A stretch of DNA of 18,871 bases from an uncultured Candidatus Altimarinota bacterium (lineage in GTDB: Bacteria; Patescibacteriota; Gracilibacteria; CAIRYL01), in contig CAMZKZ010000052.1 in assembly GCA_947311645.1 (NCBI GenBank), positions 1-18,871 on the forward strand, in the 5' to 3' direction. Both the position numbers and the translations under genes were made by a program. Under the pieces are notes generated by a model, which was not told the DNA's origin, did not search any database, and saw only the letters and a list, made by a program, of their open reading frames with translations. Positions 7,151 through 15,500 of this stretch are shown here, in pieces (position 1 is the stretch's first letter; every line of letters begins with the position of its first letter).

Positions 7151-9094
7151 ATGGCTTTACAGTCTACAACAAAAATACGGTTATTTGTTTTATCTTCTGA
7201 GGAAGAAAAAGTTTTGCAATTTTTGCAAACGAAAGGTGTTATGGAAATAACAAAAACAAGAGAGGATGTTCGAAGCGATGTGTCTCATTCGGCAGAGTTT
7301 GCACTTTCAGAATTGGATTTTGCAATTTCTTATCTTTCTTCATATCAGCCAGAAAAAACAGGATTGAGAAACTCAGTTCTTGGTGAAAAAATAGAAGTTT
7401 CTGAGTCTGAGCGGTCAAAGCTTTTAGAATCTACTGATTGGAAGCAGGTTGTTGAAGAGTTAAGAGCGTTACAAGTGTCGAACACTGATGCGGAAAGGAA
7501 ATTGTCAGAAGTTGAAGTATCACTTTCTGAAGTTGGAATTTTGAAAAACACTACTGTTTCTGCTTTTTCAGGAAGATTTTCTTCATTATTTTTCTCTCTT
7601 TCGGCTCGCTCTGAGGTAAAGCTTAAAAAAGATATTGAAGAGTTATCTCCCTTGATTGATGTGCAAGTTGTTTCTCGTGATGAAAAAACGATAGGAGTGT
7701 GCGTTGTGATGCATGCGAATATTTTAGAAAAGGTTCGTCAGTTATTTCAATTGCATCTTGGGAAAGAGTTGGTAGTTGAGAATGGAGTATCTCCTAATGA
7801 TATATTTGTATCATTGGAGAAAAAGAAGACTTCTTTAGAATTATTGTTAGAAAATAATAAAAAACGATCGATAGAGTTGCTTTCTACTCTTGATTCGTTA
7901 AAAATTATATATGATGAGTTTGCTTCTGAAAAAGAAATTGAAGTTTCTTTAAGAAAGGTATCTGCTAAGGATTTTATTTCGGTAGTAGAGGGGTGGGTTC
8001 CTTCATCAGAGGTAAAAGTATTAGAAAATTCTCTTTCTCGAAAATTTAATAAGGCAATTGCAGTAGAAGAGATTGAAAAACAAGATAAAGAGATTTCAAG
8101 AGTTATATTAAATCCTTCAAATTTTATGGCTCCAATTATGGAGATTACCAAGATGTTTGGAACTCCAAAAATTGAAGAGGTTGATCCAACACCATATTAC
8201 GCCTTCTTTTTTCTGCTGTTTTTCGGATTTTGTTTGACAGATGCTGGGTATGGAATCATTCTTTTTGCAATGACTTCATTTATCTTAATGTTAAAGCTTC
8301 CGTTTGAAAAATCTGTTACAGATGTTATTCGAATGTTTCAGTATGGAGGAGTTTCAACAATTGTGATGGGTGTGTTATTTGGAGGGTGGTTTGGGCTTAC
8401 TCCTGATCAAGTTCCAGAATTTCTTACCTATGAGACATCGGAGGGTTCAAGACTTTTTCTTGGGCAGATTTTTGACCCAATGGTTGATTTAGTTGATAAG
8501 ATAATGCCACTTGCATATATATTGGGGGTATTACATTTATCATTAGGATTGTTTCTTTCTGGTCTTATAGCTTGGAAAGCAGGAGATAGAAATAGAATGC
8601 TGTTTGTAACTATTCCAATGATTTCTATTTTTGTTTTCGCTTCTCTTACTTGGGGGCTTGGTGTTGACAGTTTTATATATATGTTTTACCTTTCTATAGT
8701 TCTTGCTATGTGGGGAATTGGAGCAAGTGGAAACCCTGTGTTGCGTTTGCTGAAAGGAGCTGGAGGGTTGTTGAATGAGTCGTTGGGTTGGTTCTCAAAT
8801 ATTCTTTCATATTCTCGATTATTTGCTCTTGGTCTTGCTACTGGTATTATTGCAATGTCTTTTAATATCGTTGCAATGACTTTAGGGGCTATGGTTCCTG
8901 GTGCTATGGGAGTAGTGGTAATGCTTCTAGTGTTGGCCTTTGGTCACATTCTAAACATTGCTCTAAATGTACTGGGTGCATATGTTCACTCGTCTCGTCT
9001 TCAATTTGTGGAGTTCTTCGGAATGTTCCTTGAAGGAGGAGGGAGAGTTTTAAAACCGTTAAGAAAGGTTTGTCGATTTCGACACACTTCTTAA
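7151..9094 (+). CDS. V-type ATPase membrane subunit I (a subunit)
   Basis: This 647-aa protein is the stator membrane subunit that forms the ion half-channels against the rotor ring. Residues 1 to ~350 are a soluble, helical, charged arm that binds the peripheral stalks. From about residue 350 to 640 there are roughly seven to eight hydrophobic helices. The family motif DPTPYYAFFFLLFFGFCLTD begins the membrane domain. LSYSRLFALGLA supplies the essential arginine at about residue 556. The C terminus has the expected SSRLQFVEFFGMFLEGGG, followed by a basic tail. The length is normal. Position between the G-like gene and K matches known prokaryotic V-ATPase operons. The start ATG is preceded by an AT-rich stretch only. 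Confidence 0.95.
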   Translation: MALQSTTKIRLFVLSSEEEKVLQFLQTKGVMEITKTREDVRSDVSHSAEFALSELDFAISYLSSYQPEKTGLRNSVLGEKIEVSESERSKLLESTDWKQVVEELRALQVSNTDAERKLSEVEVSLSEVGILKNTTVSAFSGRFSSLFFSLSARSEVKLKKDIEELSPLIDVQVVSRDEKTIGVCVVMHANILEKVRQLFQLHLGKELVVENGVSPNDIFVSLEKKKTSLELLLENNKKRSIELLSTLDSLKIIYDEFASEKEIEVSLRKVSAKDFISVVEGWVPSSEVKVLENSLSRKFNKAIAVEEIEKQDKEISRVILNPSNFMAPIMEITKMFGTPKIEEVDPTPYYAFFFLLFFGFCLTDAGYGIILFAMTSFILMLKLPFEKSVTDVIRMFQYGGVSTIVMGVLFGGWFGLTPDQVPEFLTYETSEGSRLFLGQIFDPMVDLVDKIMPLAYILGVLHLSLGLFLSGLIAWKAGDRNRMLFVTIPMISIFVFASLTWGLGVDSFIYMFYLSIVLAMWGIGASGNPVLRLLKGAGGLLNESLGWFSNILSYSRLFALGLATGIIAMSFNIVAMTLGAMVPGAMGVVVMLLVLAFGHILNIALNVLGAYVHSSRLQFVEFFGMFLEGGGRVLKPLRKVCRFRHTS

Positions 9095-9137
9095 ATAAAT
9101 TTGTCTTTCATTATTATTATTTTACTTTTTTTTATAT

Positions 9138-9617
9138 ATGGAAACTTTAGATATTGTTGCTGCTAATGGTCTTATTTATGCATTTTTAGGAGCGTGTATT
9201 GCGGCTTGTTTTGGGGCATTGGGGTCTGCTATTGGGTCAGGTATTACAGGTCAAGCGGCTACAGGGTTAGCATCAGAAAAACCAGAATTGGGGATGAAAG
9301 CAGTTATTCTTGAAGCACTTCCTGGGTCACAAGTTATTTACGGATTTGTAGGTTTATTTTTTATTGTATATGTAGTACTTCCTAAGTATGAAACAATTTC
9401 AAATATACAAGGGATACAAATTCTTCTTGCATCTATTCCTGTTGCTATTTCTGGAGTGATTTCAGGGTATTATCAAGGGAAAGTGTTAGCTGGTTCTATG
9501 GCAATGCTTGCAAAAGATGAAGGTTCATTTGCGAATGCAATGATTATGGGGGCAATTGTTGAAACAGTTGCAGTTCTTGGTCTTCTTGGTTCTATTTTAA
9601 TGCTTTTAAAAGTATAA
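9138..9617 (+). CDS. V-type ATPase rotor-ring subunit K (proteolipid, 4 helices)
   Basis: This 159-aa duplicated proteolipid of two helical hairpins forms the rotor ring. Hairpin 1 has LPGSQVIYGFV (L61, P62, G63, S64, Q65), where a glycine replaces the ion-binding acid. Hairpin 2 has IVETVAVLG with the single carboxylate E142, and YYQGK gives Q113. These correspond to the sodium ligands described for Enterococcus hirae NtpK (L61, T64, Q65, Q110, E139), with Ser for Thr at 64. A Na+-coupled ring is therefore the best inference; a proton ring of Thermus type would normally be a single hairpin without this ligand set. The gene ends 11 bases before a strong terminator-like hairpin, so it may be made in excess over the downstream subunits. 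Confidence 0.95.
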   Translation: METLDIVAANGLIYAFLGACIAACFGALGSAIGSGITGQAATGLASEKPELGMKAVILEALPGSQVIYGFVGLFFIVYVVLPKYETISNIQGIQILLASIPVAISGVISGYYQGKVLAGSMAMLAKDEGSFANAMIMGAIVETVAVLGLLGSILMLLKV

Positions 9618-9628
9618 CATTATAATTG

Positions 9629-9659
9629 TTTACGGGAGTACTCTCCCGTAAATTTTTTT
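9629..9659 (+). terminator. Intra-operon terminator/attenuator between K and E
   Basis: TTTACGGGAG (9629-9638) pairs perfectly with CTCCCGTAAA (9643-9652): a 10-bp stem with a TACT loop, followed immediately by seven T's (9653-9659). It has all the parts of a Rho-independent terminator but lies in the middle of an operon, after the rotor-ring gene. Partial termination would give more K mRNA than downstream mRNA. Confidence 0.75.
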
Positions 9660-9694
9660 ACATATGTATTGTTACTGTTCTTTTATTTAATACA

Positions 9695-10255
9695 ATGGCT
9701 CTTGCCGATATTATAGACTTTGTCTCTGCAGAAAAAGACAAAAAAATAGCTGAATTAACATCGCAATCTGATAAGGCTATTAAAGAGCTTCTTGAGGTTG
9801 CTGAGCAAAAAGGAAAAGAATATTCTGCAAAAAAATTTACAGAATATGAAAATCTTGAAGCTTTATTAGGGCGAAAAAATGTCTCGGAGATAGCACGATT
9901 AGAAAAAATAAAAAAAGCAGAGTTGGTAGACTCTCTTGTAACTGAAGTTTTTTCTGCATTGGAGTCAGAGATTTTATCTTTTTCAGAAAAAGATGCTGTA
10001 AAATATTTCGCGAAACAGATTTCTGATATCACAGAAGTGGAAGGAACTATTGAGTCAAAAGGGACTCCTGTTGCAGTGCTAGAGCAAGCTGTGTCTACGG
10101 CAGGAAAGAAATTTTCTGTTATTGAAGGGTCTGGAAATGGAGGGTTTGTGTTTAAGGGCGATAATTTTATTGCTGATTTCACTATTAAAACTTTTGTTCA
10201 AGGATACTTAAAAGATATGTATACAGCAGATCTTGTGGAAAAAATATTTGCATAA
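9695..10255 (+). CDS. V-type ATPase subunit E (peripheral stalk)
   Basis: This 186-aa protein has an N-terminal long amphipathic helix rich in Lys, Glu and Ala (residues ~8-90) and a C-terminal globular part. The C-terminal GNGGFVFKGDNFIADFTIKT is the typical end of subunit E, where it anchors to the catalytic head. A longer frame opens at a TTG (9626), but its extra 23 residues are encoded by the hairpin and T-run of the upstream terminator. They only look like a signal peptide, so ATG 9695 (MALADIIDF) is the credible start. E pairs with the coiled-coil G-like subunit to make the peripheral stalk. The short distance to subunit C (12 bases) shows tight co-transcription from here on. Confidence 0.88.
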   Translation: MALADIIDFVSAEKDKKIAELTSQSDKAIKELLEVAEQKGKEYSAKKFTEYENLEALLGRKNVSEIARLEKIKKAELVDSLVTEVFSALESEILSFSEKDAVKYFAKQISDITEVEGTIESKGTPVAVLEQAVSTAGKKFSVIEGSGNGGFVFKGDNFIADFTIKTFVQGYLKDMYTADLVEKIFA

Positions 10256-10267
10256 CCTTTTATATAA

Positions 10268-11173
10268 ATGAGTCAATTAATTCACGCTGTCGCACGAATC
10301 AGAGTTTTAGAATCAGAGATGCTCTCTGAGGATTCCGCTAATAGAATGATTTCCGCATCAACATTTGAATCTGCTTATGCTGTTTTAGATGAATTGGGGT
10401 ATGCGAAAGAGTCATCTGTTTTTAGGGATACTTATAACTATGAGGGTGCAATTGAATCAGGATTATCTAATACTCTTGGTTTATTTAAAACATTTGAAAT
10501 TGGAAAGGTGTTGAAGCTTCTTACTGTTATTGTTGATATACAGAATATTATTCTGTATGTGAAAGCGATTGATGCTCTTTCGTCTGAAGAAAATATCGAT
10601 ACTCTGGTGGATGAGTCAGAAGTTATATCGTATGGGTATTATTCAAAAGATGTACTGGATACTGCATTTATTGCAGGAGAAGCAAAACCTGGATACGAAG
10701 AGCTTTATACTCTTGTACAAAAATTAGAAGAGTATAAAACTCTAGAAGAAAAAGAATTGTTTGTTGAATCTGAGATAATAAAACAGGCAGAAAAAGAAGG
10801 AAAATCAAATAAATTTTTAAATGCATTTCTTTCTTTTTTGAAAAATTCAGAAGGTCTTAAAAAGGATGTTTTGAAAGAAAGTCAAGAAGTTCTTCTGCAG
10901 AAATATCCTGATTATAAGAATATTATAGAAAGAATTTTTGTAGAAAAATCAAAGCAAAATCAGGTTTCTCTACTTGAAATACTGCTTGATGAGAAGATGG
11001 TATCTTTCTTAAGAGAACAATCTTCAGGAAAGATTGATGGATATGAGGTTCTCTTTTCATTCTTTTGGCGAAAAGAGCGAAATTCTCGAGTTATTCGTTC
11101 AATTTTACTTGCAAAAAAATCTGGATTTTCTCCAGAGGAAATTAAAGCTGACTTTGATGCATTTATTTTTTAA
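10268..11173 (+). CDS. V-type ATPase subunit C (d-type, rotor socket)
   Basis: This 301-aa helical soluble protein is the socket that links the rotor ring to the central stalk in prokaryotic V/A-ATPases (eukaryotic subunit d homologue). Its N terminus (HAVARIRVLESEML, with NRMISA soon after) and its middle repeats of short helices match the family. The C-terminal EVLFSFFWRKERNSRVIRSI, followed by LLAKKSGFSPEEI, is a typical ending, comparable to the RxKexEi-RnIrlI pattern of family members. It is slightly shorter than many family members (~320-350 aa). It sits in the usual position between E and F, with nine bases to F. Because its normal partner D is not encoded in this operon, how the stalk is completed is unclear. 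Confidence 0.9.
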   Translation: MSQLIHAVARIRVLESEMLSEDSANRMISASTFESAYAVLDELGYAKESSVFRDTYNYEGAIESGLSNTLGLFKTFEIGKVLKLLTVIVDIQNIILYVKAIDALSSEENIDTLVDESEVISYGYYSKDVLDTAFIAGEAKPGYEELYTLVQKLEEYKTLEEKELFVESEIIKQAEKEGKSNKFLNAFLSFLKNSEGLKKDVLKESQEVLLQKYPDYKNIIERIFVEKSKQNQVSLLEILLDEKMVSFLREQSSGKIDGYEVLFSFFWRKERNSRVIRSILLAKKSGFSPEEIKADFDAFIF

Positions 11174-11182
11174 TTTTTATAC

Positions 11183-11512
11183 ATGGAATATTCAATAGGA
11201 GTTATTGGAAAAAAAGAAGAAATACTTGCATTTAAAGGAATTGGTATTGATACATTTTTTGTAAATACAGCTGAGGAAACAGAAGAATTGTTGTTGAAAT
11301 TACGAAAAGATTCTTCTTCTCATTATGCTATTCTTTTTTTATCGGAAGAATTGTTTCAAAATCTTTCAAAAGATGTTTTGGATCGGGTAACAAAAGAGGC
11401 ATTGCCAGCAATTGTTCCATTGCCTGGGGTGAGTGGATCAACAGGGTTCGGAGATACTCGTATGCGAGAATTTGTAAAACAAGCAGTAGGAAGTGATATT
11501 TTTGCAAATTAA
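11183..11512 (+). CDS. V-type ATPase subunit F (central stalk)
   Basis: This 109-aa small Rossmann-like protein belongs to the rotating central stalk. The N terminus has SIGVIGKKEEILAFKGIGID, followed by a middle strand with YAILFLSEEL and the C-terminal PAIVPLPGVSGSTGFGD, the hallmark of subunit F, then a helix ending near DIFAN. Length and motif are normal for the family. In characterised complexes F binds tightly to subunit D to form the DF shaft; D is missing here. The gap to A is 47 bases of AT-rich sequence without a hairpin. The start ATG has no Shine-Dalgarno sequence. Confidence 0.92.
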   Translation: MEYSIGVIGKKEEILAFKGIGIDTFFVNTAEETEELLLKLRKDSSSHYAILFLSEELFQNLSKDVLDRVTKEALPAIVPLPGVSGSTGFGDTRMREFVKQAVGSDIFAN

Positions 11513-11559
11513 TAGCATATTCTTCTTTTTAAATTATTATTTATTTTTAGTTCTATATT

Positions 11560-13311
11560 ATGTCAGAAAATACAGGAGTTATTGTGAAGGTTTCTGGTCC
11601 ACTTGTAGTGGCAAAGGGGATTAAATCACCAAAGATGTTTGAGGTTGTTCAAGTTTCAGAGTTGAAACTTATGGGAGAAATTATTGAAATTCTTGGAGAT
11701 GAGGTTTCTATTCAAGTGTATGAAGATACAGCAATGGTTGGTCCTGGTGAAGTTGTGTATGCTACAGGGGAAACAATGACAGTTGATTTAGCTCCAGGGC
11801 TTATTACATCTATTTATGATGGGGTGCAACGACCACTTACAGAGTTGGAAAAACAATCTGATTCGTATTTTATTAAAAGAGGTATTGCAGTTCCTGCTTT
11901 AGATTATTCTAAAAAATGGGATTTTGTTCCTGTTAAAAAAGTAGGAGATGTTGTTGTTGCTGGTGACTGTATTGGTACAGTTCAAGAAACAACACTGATT
12001 AATCATAAAGTTATGCTTCCACCAGAATCAAAAGGTGGTGTTATAAAATCTATAGAAAAAGGATCTTTTACTATTACAGATATTATTGCTGTTTTAGATT
12101 CTGGAGAAGAGGTAAAAATGCTTCAAAAATGGTCTATTCGAAAAGCACGACCAACAAATTCAAAACGAATTCCATTGGAACCACTTGTTACTGGAGGGCG
12201 ATCTATCGATACATTTTTTCCACTTGTAAAAGGTGGAGCAGGGTGTATTCCTGGGCCATTTGGTTCTGGAAAAACAGTTACGCAACAAGGGTTAGCAAAA
12301 TATTGTGATGCTCAAGTTATTGTGTATGTAGGGTGTGGAGAACGAGGAAATGAGATGACAGATGTACTTGTTGAATTTCCACATTTGAAAGATCCAAATA
12401 CAGGAGAACCGCTTATGAAACGAACTATCCTTATTGCGAATACTTCAAATATGCCAGTTGCTGCACGAGAAGCATCAATTTATACAGGTATAACACTTGC
12501 AGAATATTACCGAGATATGGGGTATTCAGTTGCACTTATGGCAGATTCAACTTCTCGATGGGCAGAAGCAATGCGAGAAATGTCTGGTCGATTAGAAGAA
12601 ATGCCTGGAGAAGAAGGGTATCCTGCATACCTTGGTTCACGAACAGCACAATTTTATGAAAGAGCGGGATCTGTAAATTGTTTAGGAAATGATGGACGAC
12701 TTGGAGCACTTACTGTGATTGGTGCAGTTTCTCCTCCAGGTGGAGATTTGTCTGAGCCAGTATCACAAAATACTCTTCGAGTGACGAAAGCATATTGGGG
12801 GCTTGATTCTAGTCTTTCGTATAAACGACATTTCCCAGCAATTAACTGGCTTACATCGTACTCGTTATATATAGATAATATTGAAAAACATTGGGAAGAA
12901 AATGTTTCTCCAGAATATATTACTGTTCGGTCTCTTGCGTTAGAACTTCTTCAAGAAGAATCAAAATTGGAAGATATTGTAAAATTAGTTGGTCCTGAGT
13001 CATTATCAGCACGAGAAAAACTTGTTTTACTTACAGCAAAATCATTACGAGAAGATTTCTTATTTCAAGATGCCTTTGATCCTGAAGATGCATATACTCC
13101 ACCAAAAATGCAATTTAATATGTTGAAAACTATTGTAACACTGTATACAGTTGGAGTAGAAAAAATTAAAGAAGAAGATTTTGATTTTAAAAAGATTGAA
13201 AATTTAGAAATTTTGGAAGAGGTGGCAAAAGTAAAAGACCTTCCAAAAGATTCATTTGAAAAATATGAAGATCTTCGAAATAGATTAACAGCAGCTATTA
13301 ATGCTCTATAA
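11560..13311 (+). CDS. V-type ATPase catalytic subunit A
   Basis: This 583-aa protein is the ATP-hydrolysing or ATP-forming subunit of the A3B3 head. It has a beta-barrel N terminus (GVIVKVSGPLVVAKG), a non-homologous insert region (~115-190) that marks V/A-type A subunits as opposed to F-type beta, Walker A GPFGSGKT at residues 232-239, and VGCGERGNEMTD with the catalytic Glu at 261. The Walker B region is ALMADSTSRWAEAMRE, followed by EEMPGEEGYPAYLGSR and SPPGGDLSEPV. The length is typical. All catalytic features are intact. Codons favour A-ending triplets more strongly than in the upstream subunit genes, which suggests high expression. Confidence 0.98.
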   Translation: MSENTGVIVKVSGPLVVAKGIKSPKMFEVVQVSELKLMGEIIEILGDEVSIQVYEDTAMVGPGEVVYATGETMTVDLAPGLITSIYDGVQRPLTELEKQSDSYFIKRGIAVPALDYSKKWDFVPVKKVGDVVVAGDCIGTVQETTLINHKVMLPPESKGGVIKSIEKGSFTITDIIAVLDSGEEVKMLQKWSIRKARPTNSKRIPLEPLVTGGRSIDTFFPLVKGGAGCIPGPFGSGKTVTQQGLAKYCDAQVIVYVGCGERGNEMTDVLVEFPHLKDPNTGEPLMKRTILIANTSNMPVAAREASIYTGITLAEYYRDMGYSVALMADSTSRWAEAMREMSGRLEEMPGEEGYPAYLGSRTAQFYERAGSVNCLGNDGRLGALTVIGAVSPPGGDLSEPVSQNTLRVTKAYWGLDSSLSYKRHFPAINWLTSYSLYIDNIEKHWEENVSPEYITVRSLALELLQEESKLEDIVKLVGPESLSAREKLVLLTAKSLREDFLFQDAFDPEDAYTPPKMQFNMLKTIVTLYTVGVEKIKEEDFDFKKIENLEILEEVAKVKDLPKDSFEKYEDLRNRLTAAINAL

Positions 13312-13343
13312 TTCACAATAATTAATTCTTATATAATTTAGAT

Positions 13344-14741
13344 ATGCAAAAAACCTATACATCTGTAAAAGATATTACAGGACCTCTCGTAATGATTGAG
13401 TTGCCAGAATCGGCAGAAGTAAAATTTGAGGAACTGGTAGAAGTTCAAATGGAGGGATCAGAAAAAAAACAACTTGGAAAAGTTTTAGAATCATCAAAAG
13501 GAAAAGCAGTGGTACAGATGTTTGAGGGAACATCTGGTCTTGCAACAGAAGGTTCAAAAGCAACTTTTTTAGGAAAACCATTACGAATGAAACTTTCAAA
13601 AGACTTGATTGGTCGAGTTTTTGATGGAATGGGAACTCCACTTGATGGGCTTCCAGAAATTATTTCAAATGAATCGCGAGATATTAATGGGATGCCAATT
13701 AATCCAGCGTCTCGACAAGCACCATCAGATTTTGTACAAACAGGTATTTCTTCTATTGATGTGATGAATACTATGGTACGAGGTCAAAAAATTCCTGTGT
13801 TTTCAGGAGCAGGGCTTGATCATAATAAACTTGCTGTGCAAATTGCACGACAAGCAGCAGTGGGAGATGGATCAACAACTGAACGAAATTCAGATGAACC
13901 ATTTGCAGTAGTATTTGCAGCAATGGGGGTAACATTTGAAGAAGCAGAATATTTTAAAGCAGAATTTGAAAAAACTGGAGCATTAGATAATGCAGTTTTA
14001 TTTCTTAATACTGCAGCAGATCCTGTAGTAGAACGAATTGCTACACCGCGAATGGCATTAACAGTAGCAGAGTACCTTGCATTTGAGCATGATATTCATG
14101 TATTAGTTATTTTAACTGATATGACAAATTATGCAGAAGCGTTACGAGAAGTATCTGCAGCACGAAAAGAAGTTCCGGGACGACGAGGATATCCTGGGTA
14201 TCTGTATACAGATTTATCAACAATTTATGAACGGGCAGGTTCTATAAATGTTGCAAAAGGAACAATTACTCAAGTTCCAATTATTACAATGCCACAAGAT
14301 GATAAAACACATCCTGTTCCAGATCTTACTGGGTATATTACAGAAGGGCAATTTGCATTAGATCGAAATATCGCAAAATCTGGAATTTATCCTCCGATGG
14401 ATGTACTTGCATCTCTTTCTCGACTAAAAGTTGGAGGAGGGAAAACTCGAGCAGATCATTACAAAGTTGCTGATCAATTATTTGCATCATATGCACGAGG
14501 AAAAGAAGTGCGAGAACTTGCAGTAGTTCTTGGGGAAGCATCATTAAATGTAGCGGATAAAGCACATTTAGATTTTGCAACAGCATATGAAAAAGAATTT
14601 ATTCAACAAGGATTTTATGAAAATAGATCGTTAAATGAATCTCTTGATCTTGGATGGAAACTTCTTGGAATGCTTCCACGAAAAGAATTAAAACGAGTTA
14701 AATCATCACTTGTAGAAGAATATTTAGGAAAAGAGTCATAA
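13344..14741 (+). CDS. V-type ATPase regulatory subunit B
   Basis: This 465-aa protein is the non-catalytic nucleotide-site subunit of the A3B3 head. After a beta-barrel N terminus (KDITGPLVMIEL), the nucleotide domain has FSGAGLDHNKLA where A subunits have a P-loop; this degenerate form is normal for B. VLILTDMTNYAEALREVSAA and PGRRGYPGYLYTDLSTIYER follow, with ITMPQDDKTHPVPDLTGYIT near the arginine-finger region. The length is normal. It is the last gene of the operon: a perfect terminator begins about 17 bases after the stop, where subunit D would normally be encoded. A-ending codons (GCA, CGA, TCA, GGA) are very common in this gene. Confidence 0.98.
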   Translation: MQKTYTSVKDITGPLVMIELPESAEVKFEELVEVQMEGSEKKQLGKVLESSKGKAVVQMFEGTSGLATEGSKATFLGKPLRMKLSKDLIGRVFDGMGTPLDGLPEIISNESRDINGMPINPASRQAPSDFVQTGISSIDVMNTMVRGQKIPVFSGAGLDHNKLAVQIARQAAVGDGSTTERNSDEPFAVVFAAMGVTFEEAEYFKAEFEKTGALDNAVLFLNTAADPVVERIATPRMALTVAEYLAFEHDIHVLVILTDMTNYAEALREVSAARKEVPGRRGYPGYLYTDLSTIYERAGSINVAKGTITQVPIITMPQDDKTHPVPDLTGYITEGQFALDRNIAKSGIYPPMDVLASLSRLKVGGGKTRADHYKVADQLFASYARGKEVRELAVVLGEASLNVADKAHLDFATAYEKEFIQQGFYENRSLNESLDLGWKLLGMLPRKELKRVKSSLVEEYLGKES

Positions 14742-14755
14742 TTCTTATTACTGTT

Positions 14756-14790
14756 AAAAAAATACCACTAGCAATAGTGGTATTTTTATT
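14756..14790 (+). terminator. Bidirectional Rho-independent terminator after the V-ATPase operon
   Basis: AAAATACCACTA (14759-14770), a GCAA loop and TAGTGGTATTTT (14775-14786) make a perfect 12-bp stem, with a T-run on the right and an A-run on the left. It can stop both the operon and the minus-strand gene that ends at 14806. Confidence 0.92.
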
Positions 14791-14805
14791 TATATATTTA
14801 TATTG

Positions 14806-15432
14806 TTATGCCGATTTTATAGATTTAATAGCTGCTTTAGATAAGTTTCGCCAGTCGTATGGGAATCGATAATTTTCATATGCGCGTATAATAGTTGCGA
14901 ATATTGCCCATGGAGTTTGTTTGTAGTACATGAATGAATTTCCATTTTCAAGATTTGGATTATAATTTTCTAAAATTTCTAATGGAAAGTCATGTGCAAC
15001 AATAGGGATAACTCCTTTTTCCAGAGCATGTCTTACTTCAAGAATGCTATCTTTATCTTGAGAAAAAGTAAGTAATACATCAGCAGCTTCATATGCGCTT
15101 AAATACTCTTCTTCTTCTATAATTGCACAAAGAGCAGCATGGTCTTCTGCAAATGCTACTACAATATCTTTATGTTTTTCAGATGCATTTCCTCGTACAA
15201 CAATTTGAAATCCCATATCAGAAATTCCAGGGAGAATTGCAGCCCATAAATCTGCATTATTTTCATCAAATAATGGAGTTGCAATAAAAATCATAAAATG
15301 GTTTTTATCTTCATAGAGTCCATGTTTTTTCTGAAATCGTTCTTTTATGGTAAGATTTGTTTTCTTTTTTGATAGTGTTTCCTGTTTACTTGTTGTAGCA
15401 CTAGAAATAGCAGTTTTTGAAATTTGTGGCAT
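14806..15432 (-). CDS. Degenerate glycogen/starch-synthase-like (GT5) C-terminal-domain protein
   Basis: This 208-aa protein matches only the C-terminal half of a GT-B glycosyltransferase. After a Ser/Thr/Lys-rich start of ~25 residues there is a segment like the 'helix before beta1' of glycogen synthase (TIKERFQKKHGLYEDKN). A Rossmann-type half follows (FMIFIATPLFDENNADLW, FQIVVRGNAS, ILEVRHALEKGVIPIVAHD), ending with the Trp-containing tail PYDWRNLSKAAIK. The N-terminal acceptor domain is absent, and the family's EPCGL-type glutamate is replaced in KDSILEV, so catalysis looks unlikely. It could be a sugar- or nucleotide-binding relic, or a member of a small lineage-specific family. Family assignment is by eye. 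The gene is transcribed toward the bidirectional terminator, divergent from the exonuclease gene. Confidence 0.6.
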   Translation of the reverse strand: MPQISKTAISSATTSKQETLSKKKTNLTIKERFQKKHGLYEDKNHFMIFIATPLFDENNADLWAAILPGISDMGFQIVVRGNASEKHKDIVVAFAEDHAALCAIIEEEEYLSAYEAADVLLTFSQDKDSILEVRHALEKGVIPIVAHDFPLEILENYNPNLENGNSFMYYKQTPWAIFATIIRAYENYRFPYDWRNLSKAAIKSIKSA

Positions 15433-15494
15433 AAAATAAATGTTTATATGTGTATGTTATTATTGTTATTTTTATTTTGAACTGTTATGGTTCA

Positions 15495-15500
15495 TATAAT
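15495..15500 (+). promoter_or_regulatory. Candidate -10 box upstream of the exonuclease gene
   Basis: A perfect TATAAT lies about 82 bases before the exonuclease ATG, but no good -35 is seen at 16-18 bases upstream. Just upstream, TGAAC and GTTCA form a 5-base inverted repeat. The rest of the 149-base gap (15433-15581) is AT-rich without other structure I can support. Confidence 0.3.

Noticed and set aside
9626..9694. N-terminal extension of subunit E that looks like a signal peptide
   Set aside because: It starts at a TTG and is encoded by the terminator hairpin and T-run. E is cytoplasmic, and the ATG at 9695 gives the normal family N terminus.
13375..13641. Antisense open frames within the V-ATPase A and B genes (also 13065-13316, 14338-14586)
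   Set aside because: They are leucine- or serine-rich by-products of the strong codon bias on the coding strand.
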